From Burkholderia sp. OK233 (GTDB lineage Bacteria; Pseudomonadota; Gammaproteobacteria; Burkholderiales; Burkholderiaceae), in NCBI RefSeq assembly GCF_900230185.1, contig NZ_OCSR01000002.1, positions 1,922,001-1,986,000 on the forward strand: a stretch of DNA of 64,000 bases. The letters run 5' to 3'. Within the stretch, counting starts at the first letter, position 1; each line of letters starts with the position of its first letter. Positions 16,771-25,322 of the stretch are shown here, piece after piece. A program made the translations under genes and the position numbers. The notes under the pieces are model-generated. The model was not told the origin of the DNA. It worked only from the letters and a program-made list of their open reading frames with translations, and did no database searches.

Positions 16771-17124
16771 ATCTCACTACGCCGTCAGACGGATGTTTGA
16801 ATACCGCGCTGTAGTGATCTGAGCGAGCGCTCGCCAGGGAGGATTCGCGCATCTGTGGGATGGAGTCTTCCCTGATCGAACGGTACTATGGCGTGCGGCG
16901 AAAATATTCCGCCCATAACCCTTGGCATGCACTGCACGCGTCGAAACGTTGTGCATACGGATGTCCGTTTGGAACTACAAAGCGGGCACAGTGAGCGCGG
17001 TGACCTGAATGACGGCAACAGGTCGACTTCGGCCCCGATGCAACGTCCGCCATTCTCATTCGACGAGCGCGACACCCTCGTCAACATCGATAGCTCCACG
17101 GTCGAAGGCAGTGTAACTACCAGG
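16771..17124. other. Gene-free stretch
   Basis: No supported gene. A perfect 12-bp palindrome GCGAGCGCTCGC lies at 16823-16834, 53 bp after the NmrA stop; it has no T run and may be chance. Confidence 0.35.
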
Positions 17125-17478
17125 TCATGCCTCCCCGCTCAGCTCGGCCACGCAAGCTGAGTAGATTCCACGCACAACAGGCGATCGATAGTCCAGTCTC
17201 CAGCCGTCGGTGAACAGTCTTGCCAGGTATTCCGGATCGCCGAAACCCGGCAGACCTGTCAAGTCGAGCGCGATCTTTTCTGAGAGACTGCCAAGCTGCA
17301 CCCGCTCTGACCAGTTGGCCTTCGCGCCGTTTCCGGCCAGCCAGATGCGTGTCGACTCGACGAGGTGATCTGTGCGTAGCCAATCACCGCGGCGCGCCAT
17401 GGCGACAAGCTGCGCTGTTGCAAGATAGCAGAGCAGTTCGGCGCGTGCTTCCTCGTCCAATCCGGTAGATTCGATCAT
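17125..17478 (-). CDS. Hypothetical protein, 117 aa
   Basis: Not recognised. It is acidic and probably soluble and helical, with a conserved-looking core, RRGDWLRTDHLVESTRIWLAGNGAKANWSERVQLG, and an end, LARLFTDGWRLDYRSPVVRGIYSACVAELSG. There is no signal peptide. The ATG at 17478 overlaps the stop of a short upstream minus-strand frame as TGATG, which argues that it is a real translated gene in a compact operon. It sits at the edge of the recombinase island, and the compact size and context would fit an immunity or accessory protein (weak inference). Confidence 0.5.
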   Translation of the reverse strand: MIESTGLDEEARAELLCYLATAQLVAMARRGDWLRTDHLVESTRIWLAGNGAKANWSERVQLGSLSEKIALDLTGLPGFGDPEYLARLFTDGWRLDYRSPVVRGIYSACVAELSGEA

Positions 17479-17929
17479 CAGTTATACCGTATCCGGTCAG
17501 AATTGTGTTGTGCTGCCTTAGCTGAAACGTGAGGACCTGGCGAAACGTCCCGAACCTCGTATAGTTGCTCGTAAGCGCCGTTTGTCTGGGTGACGTCCAG
17601 CATGTCGGCACAGACGATGATCGCACGTTGACAGCCGTCCTCAATAATCGCCGCTCAAGGCGAACTTCAGTGCGTTTGTTCGCCTGGGTTTCGTTCACTG
17701 GAACCTCCGTGCAGGATTGGAGCTGCGACCGGGCTTTAAGCGTTCGTAGCCCTGCGAATTGCCGTCCTCAAGTAATTCTACGCATAGCGTCGCCGCAAAT
17801 GTTTCTGATGCCGGACTGGAGCGGGCGCCGGGCAATAATGTCGGTTTCCTCTCGCGGCAAGCTTCATCGCCGATCTTGACTTCGTAGCGAAAAACACTAG
17901 CACTGAAGCTTACCGTCGGTCGAGCTTCC
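17479..17929 (-). other. Possible decayed minus-strand ORFs upstream of the 117-aa gene
   Basis: One minus-strand frame (17931-17695, 78 codons, containing FRYEVKIGDEACRERKP) ends in a TGA that overlaps a GTG at 17698 with GGAGGTTCC before it. The GTG frame begins NETQANKRTEVRLE. A different frame then reads IIEDGCQRAIIVCADMLDV and YEQLYEVRDVSPG up to TGATG at 17478. The change of frame suggests one frameshifted gene. The ATG at 17931 overlaps the recombinase ATG on the other strand (CATG), so at least one of those starts must be wrong or leaderless. Confidence 0.35.
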
Positions 17930-19516
17930 ATGTCCCGCGCCCGGACACCTTCTATTCACCCGGCTGCGCCGCCCCGGGCCGCGCAGTACATTCGCATGTC
18001 CACCGATCACCAGGAATACTCTCCGCTCTTCCAGCGCGAAGCGATTGCCCGGTATGCAGCCACACACAACATACGGATCGTGCGGGACTACGAAGACGCG
18101 GGCATCAGCGGTCTCACATTACGTGACCGGCCGGCGCTGATCCAACTGCTGCTCGATGTGGAAAATCCCGCTCGCAGGTTTTCCAGCGTTCTGGTGTACG
18201 ACGTCAGCCGCTGGGGGCGTTTCCAGGATGTCGATGAGAGCGCCTTCTATGAGTACACATGCCGCCGCGCTGGCGTGAACATTATTTACGTCGCTGAGCC
18301 CTTTGAGAACGACGGCAGTCCACTCTCGTCGGTGTTGAAAGCGATGAAGCGGGCGATGGCTGGTGAATTCAGCCGGGAGATGTCGCGCAAGATATTTCTC
18401 GGCCACTGTCTGAACGTCCAGCGCGGATTTCACACTGCGGGGCCTGTGGGTTACGGTCTGCGTCGCGTGCTCGTCAACGCTCGCAGGGAGATCCGACAAC
18501 CACTTGGCCGCCATGAATACAAGAACGTGCAGACCGATCGTGTCATCGTTGTTCCGGATTCATCGGGCGAAGCGGCCATCGTTCGTAAGATGTTCGAGTG
18601 GTATGCGACGCAACCGGTCACGGCGGCCGGGATTGCGCGACGTCTGAACGACTTTGGGATCGTCAACGGAGGCGGGCACCCCTGGCAGGGGCAGCACGTC
18701 ATGCAGATCCTGCGCAATGAGAAATACATCGGCACCAATGTGTATAGTCGCACGACGTCCAAACTCGATAGTCCCTGGCGACAGGTCCCCTATGACGAGT
18801 GGATAAGGGTACCGGGCGCGTTCGCCGCTGTGGTTGACAGGCGGCTCTTTACAGCGGTTCAGGCCAGGCTCGCACATAGCCGGCGCGGACCGACGCGTGA
18901 AGAGATCATTGATGGCATGCGCAAGGTCATAAGCCGGACAGGCAAAATCAACCAGAAGTTGCTGAGGCACTACCGAAGCGCGCCGTCGGCGGAGCAGGTG
19001 GCGCACGAGTTTGGCAGTCTCAACGAAGCGTACAAAGTTATCGGCTATGCGCCGAACCTCGATCCCGAGCGCTCCGAAAACCGATGTGTCGAACGCCGTA
19101 TGGAGCGGCACGTCGCGGACAGCGTTTCTGCAATGCTTCGCGAACTCGGACACGACGTCCGGTATGAAAAACACACCACCACGCTGTGCGTCGATGGCGC
19201 ACTACGGATGCAACTGGTCGTGCGCCGTCCGTGGATGATCCAGGGGCATCTGCCGTACTGGACCGCGCGTTGGCCGGACTGTTTCGCGATCGACTTTCTG
19301 GTTTATGTTCGTATCGAACGTGCGGGCACAGAACTGCTTGATTTCTATATCCTGCCGCGCGGCAGTCTGCGTGCAGGCGAATACACCGTGGTGTTCCGTC
19401 ATGGCCAGTCCCATTTTGAAGCGTACCGACGTCTCGATCTGAAAGCACTGCTTGTGCTAGCGGACACTGTTTCGCTCGACGTGCTGCCGGCGGTCTCCAG
19501 TTCGGCCGCGAGGTAG
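17930..19516 (+). CDS. Large serine recombinase
   Basis: 528 aa. The resolvase catalytic domain (about 16-165) has the nucleophile Ser24 in QYIRMSTDHQ, YEDAGISGLTL, the VYDVSRWGRF active-site arginines and the EFSREMSRKI helix. The Recombinase DNA-binding domain (about 170-300) contains GPVGYGLRR and ILRNEKYIGTNVY. The C-terminal part (about 315-528) has a helical REEIIDGMRKVISRTGKI repeat ending FGSLNEAYKVIGY instead of a zinc ribbon. It catalyses site-specific integration or excision through a Ser-DNA link. It leads a three-gene operon with a coiled-coil protein and a RepB-C-domain protein. No attachment site could be located. Confidence 0.9.
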   Translation: MSRARTPSIHPAAPPRAAQYIRMSTDHQEYSPLFQREAIARYAATHNIRIVRDYEDAGISGLTLRDRPALIQLLLDVENPARRFSSVLVYDVSRWGRFQDVDESAFYEYTCRRAGVNIIYVAEPFENDGSPLSSVLKAMKRAMAGEFSREMSRKIFLGHCLNVQRGFHTAGPVGYGLRRVLVNARREIRQPLGRHEYKNVQTDRVIVVPDSSGEAAIVRKMFEWYATQPVTAAGIARRLNDFGIVNGGGHPWQGQHVMQILRNEKYIGTNVYSRTTSKLDSPWRQVPYDEWIRVPGAFAAVVDRRLFTAVQARLAHSRRGPTREEIIDGMRKVISRTGKINQKLLRHYRSAPSAEQVAHEFGSLNEAYKVIGYAPNLDPERSENRCVERRMERHVADSVSAMLRELGHDVRYEKHTTTLCVDGALRMQLVVRRPWMIQGHLPYWTARWPDCFAIDFLVYVRIERAGTELLDFYILPRGSLRAGEYTVVFRHGQSHFEAYRRLDLKALLVLADTVSLDVLPAVSSSAAR

Positions 19517-19521
19517 AAGCT

Positions 19522-19842
19522 ATGGCACAGGCGATTCCAGTCAGTTCAGATCTGGCTGTCCCGGCGGACGACCAGGCTCAGGCCCCGTTGCGCGACGGCC
19601 AGTGTCCCGCGAACCGGAAATCAACGCCCGAAGCCAGGGCGCGAAAGGTTCTCATGCTTGAACGCGCACGGCAGCAAACTCTTCTTAGGCTGATGGAATC
19701 CGTTCGAGCGGAGATGGCTATTCTGGAAAGCGTGCTGCGGGAGCTACTGTCCGATCCCGCGTTTGTGGCGCTGCTAAGACGTCAGGGTTTCGCTACGATG
19801 CCACGACTGCTTCGAGATCGCCTGAGCGGAAGGAACTCATGA
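19522..19842 (+). CDS. Small coiled-coil protein of the recombinase operon
   Basis: 106 aa, unrecognised. The N-terminal 40 residues are polar and disordered. An amphipathic helix at about 45-85, RQQTLLRLMESVRAEMAILESVLRELL, has heptad-like leucines. It starts 6 nt after the recombinase stop with GAGGTAGAAG as ribosome binding site, and its end overlaps the next gene by 4 bp (ATGA). Its position in a tight operon suggests an accessory factor for recombination or partner binding; this is inference. Confidence 0.65.
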   Translation: MAQAIPVSSDLAVPADDQAQAPLRDGQCPANRKSTPEARARKVLMLERARQQTLLRLMESVRAEMAILESVLRELLSDPAFVALLRRQGFATMPRLLRDRLSGRNS

Positions 19843-20423
19843 CCACCGCCCGTCCTGCCAGATTCGTCGCGCGGGCCGTGGAGACCTCCACAGGGCGGGC
19901 GGGTCCGGCGGGCATCTGTCCGGAGGCACTCGCACTGCTGGCTGGATACCGACTGCCGGACCGCACTGTGGCTGCGCTCAGGCGAATGGTCAAAGTGCGT
20001 CAGCTGGCCGCAGCACTGGTGATGGCTGGGGAGGACAACTGTTCGGGCGATCTGGCGCGCGCGTTACTCGCGGCCACGCCTGCATCACTACGCGCGGACG
20101 ATCCACGCGGCCGGCAGTCTGACCGCCATCGCGCAAGGCTGCTTTCCGGGATGGAAAAGGGTCTTACGCACATGCAGGAGATGGTGCAGTCGCTGACGCC
20201 GAGCTATCACGACGACCTTTGCTGTCTCGCCTTGGCCGCGAGCTTCGTCAGGGGCTGGATGCGTGATGACGTCGTCACAGCGTGGCTACAGTCACACACT
20301 CCGGGCGCCGCCGCGACACTTGGGCATCTTGTATCAGCTTCGGAGACAGCTATTGCACCGAAGCGGCGGATGAAATTGGCGTATGCATCTGCCACGCAGG
20401 CAGCGTATCGCAAGCGGCGCTGA
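19839..20423 (+). CDS. RepB C-terminal domain (plasmid-partition-like) protein
   Basis: 194 aa. Residues about 26-85, GICPEALALLAGYRLPDRTVAALRRMVKVRQLAAALVMAG and then LARALLAATPASL, correspond to the C-terminal RepB domain seen in rhizobial-type RepB partition proteins, without the ParB/HTH part. The second half, SYHDDLCCLALAASFVRGWMRDDVVTAWL, is helical and resembles the tail of similar proteins. It is translationally coupled to the preceding gene by ATGA. Such stand-alone RepB-C proteins are known next to serine recombinases in proteobacteria (from memory). The role could be DNA binding at the attachment site or directionality control. Confidence 0.7.
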   Translation: MTTARPARFVARAVETSTGRAGPAGICPEALALLAGYRLPDRTVAALRRMVKVRQLAAALVMAGEDNCSGDLARALLAATPASLRADDPRGRQSDRHRARLLSGMEKGLTHMQEMVQSLTPSYHDDLCCLALAASFVRGWMRDDVVTAWLQSHTPGAAATLGHLVSASETAIAPKRRMKLAYASATQAAYRKRR

Positions 20424-20519
20424 ACGGAATCCGACGTGCAGGCTTTGGACAAATTGCTCGCTGCCGTGTGAACTACAGGCAGAGGTCCTGACAAAGTGGG
20501 GGGCTTCACATATCTGAAG

Positions 20520-20870
20520 GCGGTGATCCGTCCTCCCGAGGTCCTGAGGCGCGACCCAAACCTGCAAAAGCTTTTCCTTGCCACTGGCTGAGCGCAGCGA
20601 TGTCTCGTTGCACACGAGGTTCGCTGCCACCAGTGCGAAAAGGTGTCCCGGCTTGCGGAACGGATCGTTCCATTTCGTAAAGTGGCGGCCAGCCGCGAGA
20701 TCACCGGACTCGACAAGGTTCCCGTTTGACAGCAGCACGGGATACTTCTGCTTGTCCGCACGCAAGGTGACGCGGTAAGAGGCCATCACATCGGGCCGGT
20801 CAGGAAAGTAGGTGATCCGTCTGAATCCAACGCTTTCAGACTGGCTTCGAAGAGTTCAGCACGGCGCCGG
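20520..20870 (-). pseudogene. pepN: Internal fragment of aminopeptidase N (pepN)
   Basis: The minus strand reads GFRRITYFPDRPDVMASYRV, then LRADKQKYPVLLSNGNLVESG, then DPFRKPGHLFALVAANLVCNE, then SGKEKLLQVWVAPQDLGRT. These match the N-terminal beta domain of M1 aminopeptidase N over about 100 codons. The sequence upstream (GSQSESVGF) is close to the usual TQCE-x-GFRR but is cut by a TGA, and after GRTDH the frame no longer matches. Neither the HEYFHNW zinc site nor a start is present. It is a dead fragment, probably left by a duplication or by insertion of the neighbouring island. Confidence 0.75.
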
Positions 20871-21312
20871 TCGTGGAGATCGAGAGGAATTTCGAGCGGG
20901 GATATGTCCTCGGCGGGACACCCACCCCATGGTAATTGGCAGCCCCGATGCTCAATTGAAGGTCCGCTCCACTGTAATTCGAGAGACTATTTCGGGTCGA
21001 CGAGAGGCGCTCGTCTCACCCGACAACGGCCGTTGGCGAAGCCGTCGCGCGATCATGGATCGACGCTACAAGTGCGCACGCTGACCCGGATATTCAGAAT
21101 GCCGTTCTTATCGCAACAACACCGTTTCAACGTGAAGCCGACTCATCTCCATCAGGGCCTTGCGACACCTTCCTCAACCTCTGCACCTAGCCCGCGACCG
21201 AAAATTCCCTGGCAATATCCACCATTCAGAGCCGAAAACCGCTCCATCGAAGCGAATTGGCGGATTTAACTCGGACCTATGTGAATGGCGAGTTTATTTC
21301 GTTCGGACTGGA

Positions 21313-21378
21313 AATAAGCCTGTCAACCCAGGCCCCGCACCCCTGTCTTGACCGGGATGCTGGATTGACAGGTTTATT
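21313..21378. repeat. 66-bp imperfect inverted repeat
   Basis: AATAAGCCTGTCAACCCAG (21313-21331) is mirrored by CTGGATTGACAGGTTTATT (21360-21378), 17 of 19 paired, with a 28-nt GC-rich centre that itself contains CCCTGTCTTGACCGGG. It lies between the recombinase island and the next gene. It could be a terminator-like structure, a MITE or a recombinase site. Confidence 0.55.
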
Positions 21379-21898
21379 TGCGCTCTACGCTTCCAGCGTC
21401 GATGAGTATGCCGGGGTTTGTGCATGGGCCAATGCAGCGAATGCGGACTTCCTGCAACTGCAACGCGCGTTTCGCCGGTGATCTTGCCGAAGCGTAAGAT
21501 CATGATGAACAGGAATTCGTCGTGTATCACGCAGCCTGCTGTTCGGTAACCGCGTGTCGTGGATATCTTGCAGGAAGAAAGGGCGCACATTTCCACCATG
21601 GTCGTCAAGACGACTGAACTGCCAGACGGACGCTAAGGGATTGCTGTGCACTTTGACTACATGGCGTTTCACAATCGATCGCAGGGCGCGGCGCGTTGAC
21701 AGCAGCCACGACGTCGCGCGAGCAAGAATAACTCGCCAGTGATGGAGAGGTCGAGTCACACGATTCAGGAGTCATCGAGCCGTTGCTCAACGGGACCGAT
21801 AGAATTCCCTGCGTAAAGGTGTGTTTTATCGAATAGCGCGACAGAACTGGAGATGCGTCGGGTGCGGCGCTTCCATGCATATAAAAATGGAGACTGAT

Positions 21899-22180
21899 AT
21901 GGCTGAGGGACAGGAACAGTTTGAGGAGTACAACGGTTTCATGATTCGCGTCATCGCCGTTCCAGAGTATTCGCCTCACCCGCCAAACATCCCGTTTGCC
22001 TATACGGGATACGTCGCGCGCCCTGGTGCCGACGTTCGCTACGCGCCGCGGAAGGTGAGCTTTGCCCATCCGTTCGCCGATCTGCTTACTGCCGAAGCGG
22101 CTGAACAGGCCGGTTTCGCGGAGGGGCGATCTATCATCGACGGCACCCATCCCGAGGGACTCAACACGAAGGGTCTGTAA
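21899..22180 (+). CDS. Conserved hypothetical protein, 93 aa
   Basis: The ATG at 21899 has GGAGACTG upstream. The protein has no signal or membrane segment. EEYNGFMIRVIAVPEY, YTGYVARPGADVRYAP and SFAHPFADLLTAEAAEQAGFAEGRSIIDG form a small alpha/beta domain of the kind found as stand-alone single-domain proteins in Burkholderia. I do not recognise a function. It stands alone, convergent with the MFS gene. Confidence 0.65.
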   Translation: MAEGQEQFEEYNGFMIRVIAVPEYSPHPPNIPFAYTGYVARPGADVRYAPRKVSFAHPFADLLTAEAAEQAGFAEGRSIIDGTHPEGLNTKGL

Positions 22181-22310
22181 TCGAAAAGTCGAGCGACTAA
22201 GGGAACATTTCCGATCAGCCCAGTGCTGACGTCTGACGTAGTACGATCAGAATCCCGATATCCTGTATGGAGACTGCGCCAGAGCTTGCGCGGACCTGTA
22301 CCCCGCCGGC

Positions 22311-23507
22311 TTAGGCCTGTTGCGCCTTCCTCTGGGGTGGTGTCATCTTCGCGGCGATTACAAGCCAGCACAACACCAGCCCCGAACACGCAAAAAAGAC
22401 TGCACTTTGGCCCTCGACCTTGAGAAGCCAACCGCCCACTATCCCGCCCAGCGCCAGTCCAATCGACTGCGTGGTGTTGTACACCCCGGTGGCCGCCCCC
22501 TTGCGCGTGCCCGGCGCCAGTTTCGACACCAGCGAAGGCTGCGAGGCTTCAAGAATATTGAAGCCGAGAAAATAGACGAACAGGATCGCCGCCACACTGG
22601 TAATCGTATGGGGTGCGATGCCCAACAGCAACTGTCCGATCAGGACAAGACCGATCGCGCCAAGCAGAACGGCCTTCATCTTGCCGCGCTTTTCGGCCGA
22701 AATGATTGCCGGGACCATCATCACGAACGCGAGACCCATGACCGGCAGATACACTTTCCAGTGGGACGCAACCGGCAGGCCGCCTGCTTCGAGAATGCGC
22801 GGCACGACCAGAAACAGTGCTGTCTGCGTCGCATGCAACACCAGCACGCCGAAGTTCAGTCGCAGCAGTTCAACGTTGTGCAGCACTTCCGAGAACGGAG
22901 CGCGTACGTGTACAGGCTTCGGCGCATCCGGCACGATCCACAGCACCACGCCAATCGCCACGATCGAGAAAATGCCGACCAGCAAAAATAGCCCGCTCAT
23001 GCCGACCCACTGGAACATGATCGGCGCGCCGACAATGGCAATTGCGAACGAAAGACCAATACTGCCACCCACCATTGCCATCGCTTTGGTGCGATGCTCT
23101 TCCGAGGTGAGGTCAGCGATGAAGGCGAGCACCGCTGAAGACACCGCGCCCATTCCCTGAATCACCCGTCCGACGATGATCCAAGTAATGTCGTGCGCCC
23201 CGGCCGCGACAAAGCTGCCGATTGCAAAGATCAGAAGGCCGGTGGAGATCACTGGCTTACGGCCGACCTTGTCGGAAATCCAGCCGTAGAAGATGTATAG
23301 CAGCGATTGCGTAACGCCGTACGCGCCTAGCGCGATGCCGACCAGAAGGACATCGTCGCCACCGGGGATCGTTCTCGCGTAGATTGAAAACACCGGCATG
23401 ATCATGAACAAGCCGAGCATGCGCAGCGCGAACACGCCAGCGAGCGATACGGTCGCGCGCAACTCAGGCGCGCTCATGCGTGAAGATGTTGCGGATGGAT
23501 TGGACAT
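22311..23507 (-). CDS. MFS transporter (YajR-like drug/proton antiporter family)
   Basis: 398 aa with 12 predicted membrane helices. The motif A region is YGWISDKVGRKPVISTGL after helix 2, and VGRVIQGMGAVSSAVLAF is the antiporter motif C-like helix. The closest known group is the MFS protein encoded beside uvrA and ssb in Burkholderia, but neither neighbour is present here. The ATG at 23507 is chosen because helix 1 begins about 20 residues later; the ribosome binding site is weak. Substrate unknown. Confidence 0.85.
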   Translation of the reverse strand: MSNPSATSSRMSAPELRATVSLAGVFALRMLGLFMIMPVFSIYARTIPGGDDVLLVGIALGAYGVTQSLLYIFYGWISDKVGRKPVISTGLLIFAIGSFVAAGAHDITWIIVGRVIQGMGAVSSAVLAFIADLTSEEHRTKAMAMVGGSIGLSFAIAIVGAPIMFQWVGMSGLFLLVGIFSIVAIGVVLWIVPDAPKPVHVRAPFSEVLHNVELLRLNFGVLVLHATQTALFLVVPRILEAGGLPVASHWKVYLPVMGLAFVMMVPAIISAEKRGKMKAVLLGAIGLVLIGQLLLGIAPHTITSVAAILFVYFLGFNILEASQPSLVSKLAPGTRKGAATGVYNTTQSIGLALGGIVGGWLLKVEGQSAVFFACSGLVLCWLVIAAKMTPPQRKAQQA

Positions 23508-24482
23508 CGAGTGCAATTTTCGAATGAGTGGGCGGCCGGCACCCGGCACGGTGCACTGGATAAAGACGGCGCAATTCTTTTCCTACCGTCGCCTGGTCAA
23601 AACACAGATGCCACCAGCGCCGACGCGCACAGGCCTTTATTTACTGCCATGCACGCAACAGCTCGGATGACAGTCGATATCATCTGCCGCGCCTTCCAGC
23701 GTCCCTCTTTGCGTTCCAGAATCTCACACGAAACGGTTGCACAGGTAATGCCCGATTCGTCTGGGTGCAGGTTTATTCCGCTCTGCACGAACCGCGCAAA
23801 AGGAAGGCCCGGCGACAGAGCCGGGCCCCGGAAGGTCGACCCCGCGCAACGCAGGAACGACTGGACGTAATGGACGCCCCTTACTGACATACTTCATGGA
23901 CCATTCGACTTCCTTGCAACCACAGAAAGTAGAGGCGCCGCAAAAAACTTTTGATTCCGTTCGGTAGCTCATCTCGCACCCGCTGCCGCCATCCAGCAAA
24001 ACGCTCCGTCATCCGGAGGCGTCTGGATCGCGGGCCAGCGTATTCGATCTTTCTTAAAGGAAGCTTAAATTCTCTCGCGTAACAGTGTCACTCACTCGCA
24101 CGACTGTCGCACACGGTGCTACATGGCGTAGACACGCGAAAATCTGGCACACCATGCTATAAATATGGCATATCATGCTACAACTTTGACGGCCTGAATT
24201 TAATTGGCTGGATTAGCTGACCGGTTCTACAGGTGGCCGGTCAGCCCGCATGACGCCTGCGAGCCAAACGGTACGGCTTGGTGTGTTACGCGTTTTTCGT
24301 AAGAAGGTCTATGTTGGCCGGGTGACGCGGCACAGGGCATACCCGGATCACGTGTCGGACCAAGACATCGACGCGCAGGAAATCGCGCATTGTCCAGATG
24401 CTCTCGTCGGCTGGTGTGTGAACCGGCATTGAGGATGAGCAGTTTCTCCACGCGAGGATTCGCCAGATCCAGGAGGCATGTC
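23508..24482. other. Long intergenic region with phased repeats and a candidate promoter
   Basis: No supported gene in 975 bp. TGGCACACCATGCTA (24145-24159) and TGGCATATCATGCTA (24166-24180) are direct repeats 21 bp apart. A TTGACG (24186-24191), 17-bp gap and TGGATT (24209-24214) follow, then a hairpin CTGACCGG/CCGGTCAG (24217-24244). This looks like an activator site and promoter for the Pal-like gene, with a 240-nt leader. Confidence 0.45.
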
Positions 24483-24986
24483 ATGACAGGAGCAAGACTC
24501 GGCATCGCAATGCTGCTGATTGCAAGCCTCGCGGGGTGTCATTCCGGGCCAAAACTGAATCAGGCAGCGGGCACTGGTATGGGTAGCACGGCAGGCGCGC
24601 AAACGACCAATGTCTCGCCAGCTCAGATCGACGAACTCAACAACCCCAACGGGCCGCTTGCGAAGCGCAGCGTCTACTTCGACTTCGACAGTTACACCGT
24701 CAAAAGCGACTATCAGTCTCTTCTGCAGGCTTACGCCCAATATCTCAGAAGCCACCCAAACCGACATGTACTGATCCAGGGTAATACCGACGAACGGGGA
24801 ACGACGGAATACAACCTGGCGCTCGGTGAACGACGCTCCGAAGCCGTGCTCCATGAACTCGAGACCCTGGGTGTACCCGACTCGCAACTGGAAGCGGTCA
24901 GTCTCGGCAAGGAAAAACCCCTGGCGATGGGCCATGATGAGGCATCCTGGGCACAGAACCGGCGCGGCGACCTGGTTTACCGCTAG
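24483..24986 (+). CDS. Pal-like OmpA-domain lipoprotein (second copy type)
   Basis: 167 aa. The ATG at 24483 is preceded by CCAGGAGGCATGTC. The lipobox is LAGC (Cys19). The OmpA/MotB domain at about 58-165 includes RSVYFDFDSYTVKSDYQSLL, HVLIQGNTDERGTTEYNLALGERR and the end AQNRRGDLVYR, nearly identical in layout to Burkholderia Pal. It would be anchored in the outer membrane and bind peptidoglycan. The true pal normally sits after tolB, but here no tol gene is present, so this is probably an additional paralogue. Confidence 0.88.
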   Translation: MTGARLGIAMLLIASLAGCHSGPKLNQAAGTGMGSTAGAQTTNVSPAQIDELNNPNGPLAKRSVYFDFDSYTVKSDYQSLLQAYAQYLRSHPNRHVLIQGNTDERGTTEYNLALGERRSEAVLHELETLGVPDSQLEAVSLGKEKPLAMGHDEASWAQNRRGDLVYR

Positions 24987-25067
24987 TGGGGCGAGCCATA
25001 TTCCTGAGTGCCGCCTGTTGCGGGCAAGTCGGATCATGCATGGCCGGACGCGGAAGATAACCCGCGG

Positions 25068-25322
25068 TCAAAGACCGATGAACCAGGTCTCGACATCCAT
25101 CTCCTCAGCCCAGATCTGGACGTCGAGCATTTCGTGCAATTCGACGGGTTCGCCATGATAGATGCAGCAGAAGCCGTGCGCCGTGCGGTAAACGATCACC
25201 CATTCTGGCGCCGGTTCCGGCTTTCCCACTCCCATCCCTCCTGAAACCTGTTTCAGGTAGTCGAGATGGAGAGCCTTGCCGATACGCCTGCGAAGGCCGT
25301 CCAGGTCATGTGTCAGTTTCAT
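25068..25322 (-). CDS. Small protein coupled to the CLC transporter, 84 aa
   Basis: The ATG at 25322 has AAAGGAGCTGGCA before it and lies inside the 3' end of the CLC gene, overlapping by 17 bp, so its translation is coupled. The protein has an N-terminal helical part, MKLTHDLDGLRRRIGKALHLDYLKQV, and a C-terminal strand-rich part, WVIVYRTAHGFCCIYHGEPVELHEMLDVQIWAEE. No domain is recognised, and it has no signal or membrane segment. Its conserved position would fit a cytoplasmic modulator of the transporter (inference). Confidence 0.6.
   Translation of the reverse strand: MKLTHDLDGLRRRIGKALHLDYLKQVSGGMGVGKPEPAPEWVIVYRTAHGFCCIYHGEPVELHEMLDVQIWAEEMDVETWFIGL

Larger units (their letters stand above)
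20424..21898. other. Gene-poor region downstream of the recombinase operon
   Basis: It contains a pepN fragment on the minus strand (20520-20870) and a long inverted repeat (21313-21378). Otherwise no supported gene. The ribosome binding site GGAGACTG at about 21889-21896 serves the gene at 21899. Confidence 0.5.

Noticed and set aside
16785..17099. Minus-strand frame resembling a regulator or catalase start
   Set aside because: Only a few residues look familiar and no start signal or domain is complete.
22200..22225. GGGAACATTTCCGATCAG similar to GGGAACGTTCCCTATCAG at 60327
   Set aside because: 17 of 21 bases match in reverse orientation, but two copies in 64 kb can be chance.
24250..24432. 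60-codon plus-strand frame in the leader of the Pal-like gene
   Set aside because: No Shine-Dalgarno and no protein-like composition; overlaps the predicted 5' leader.
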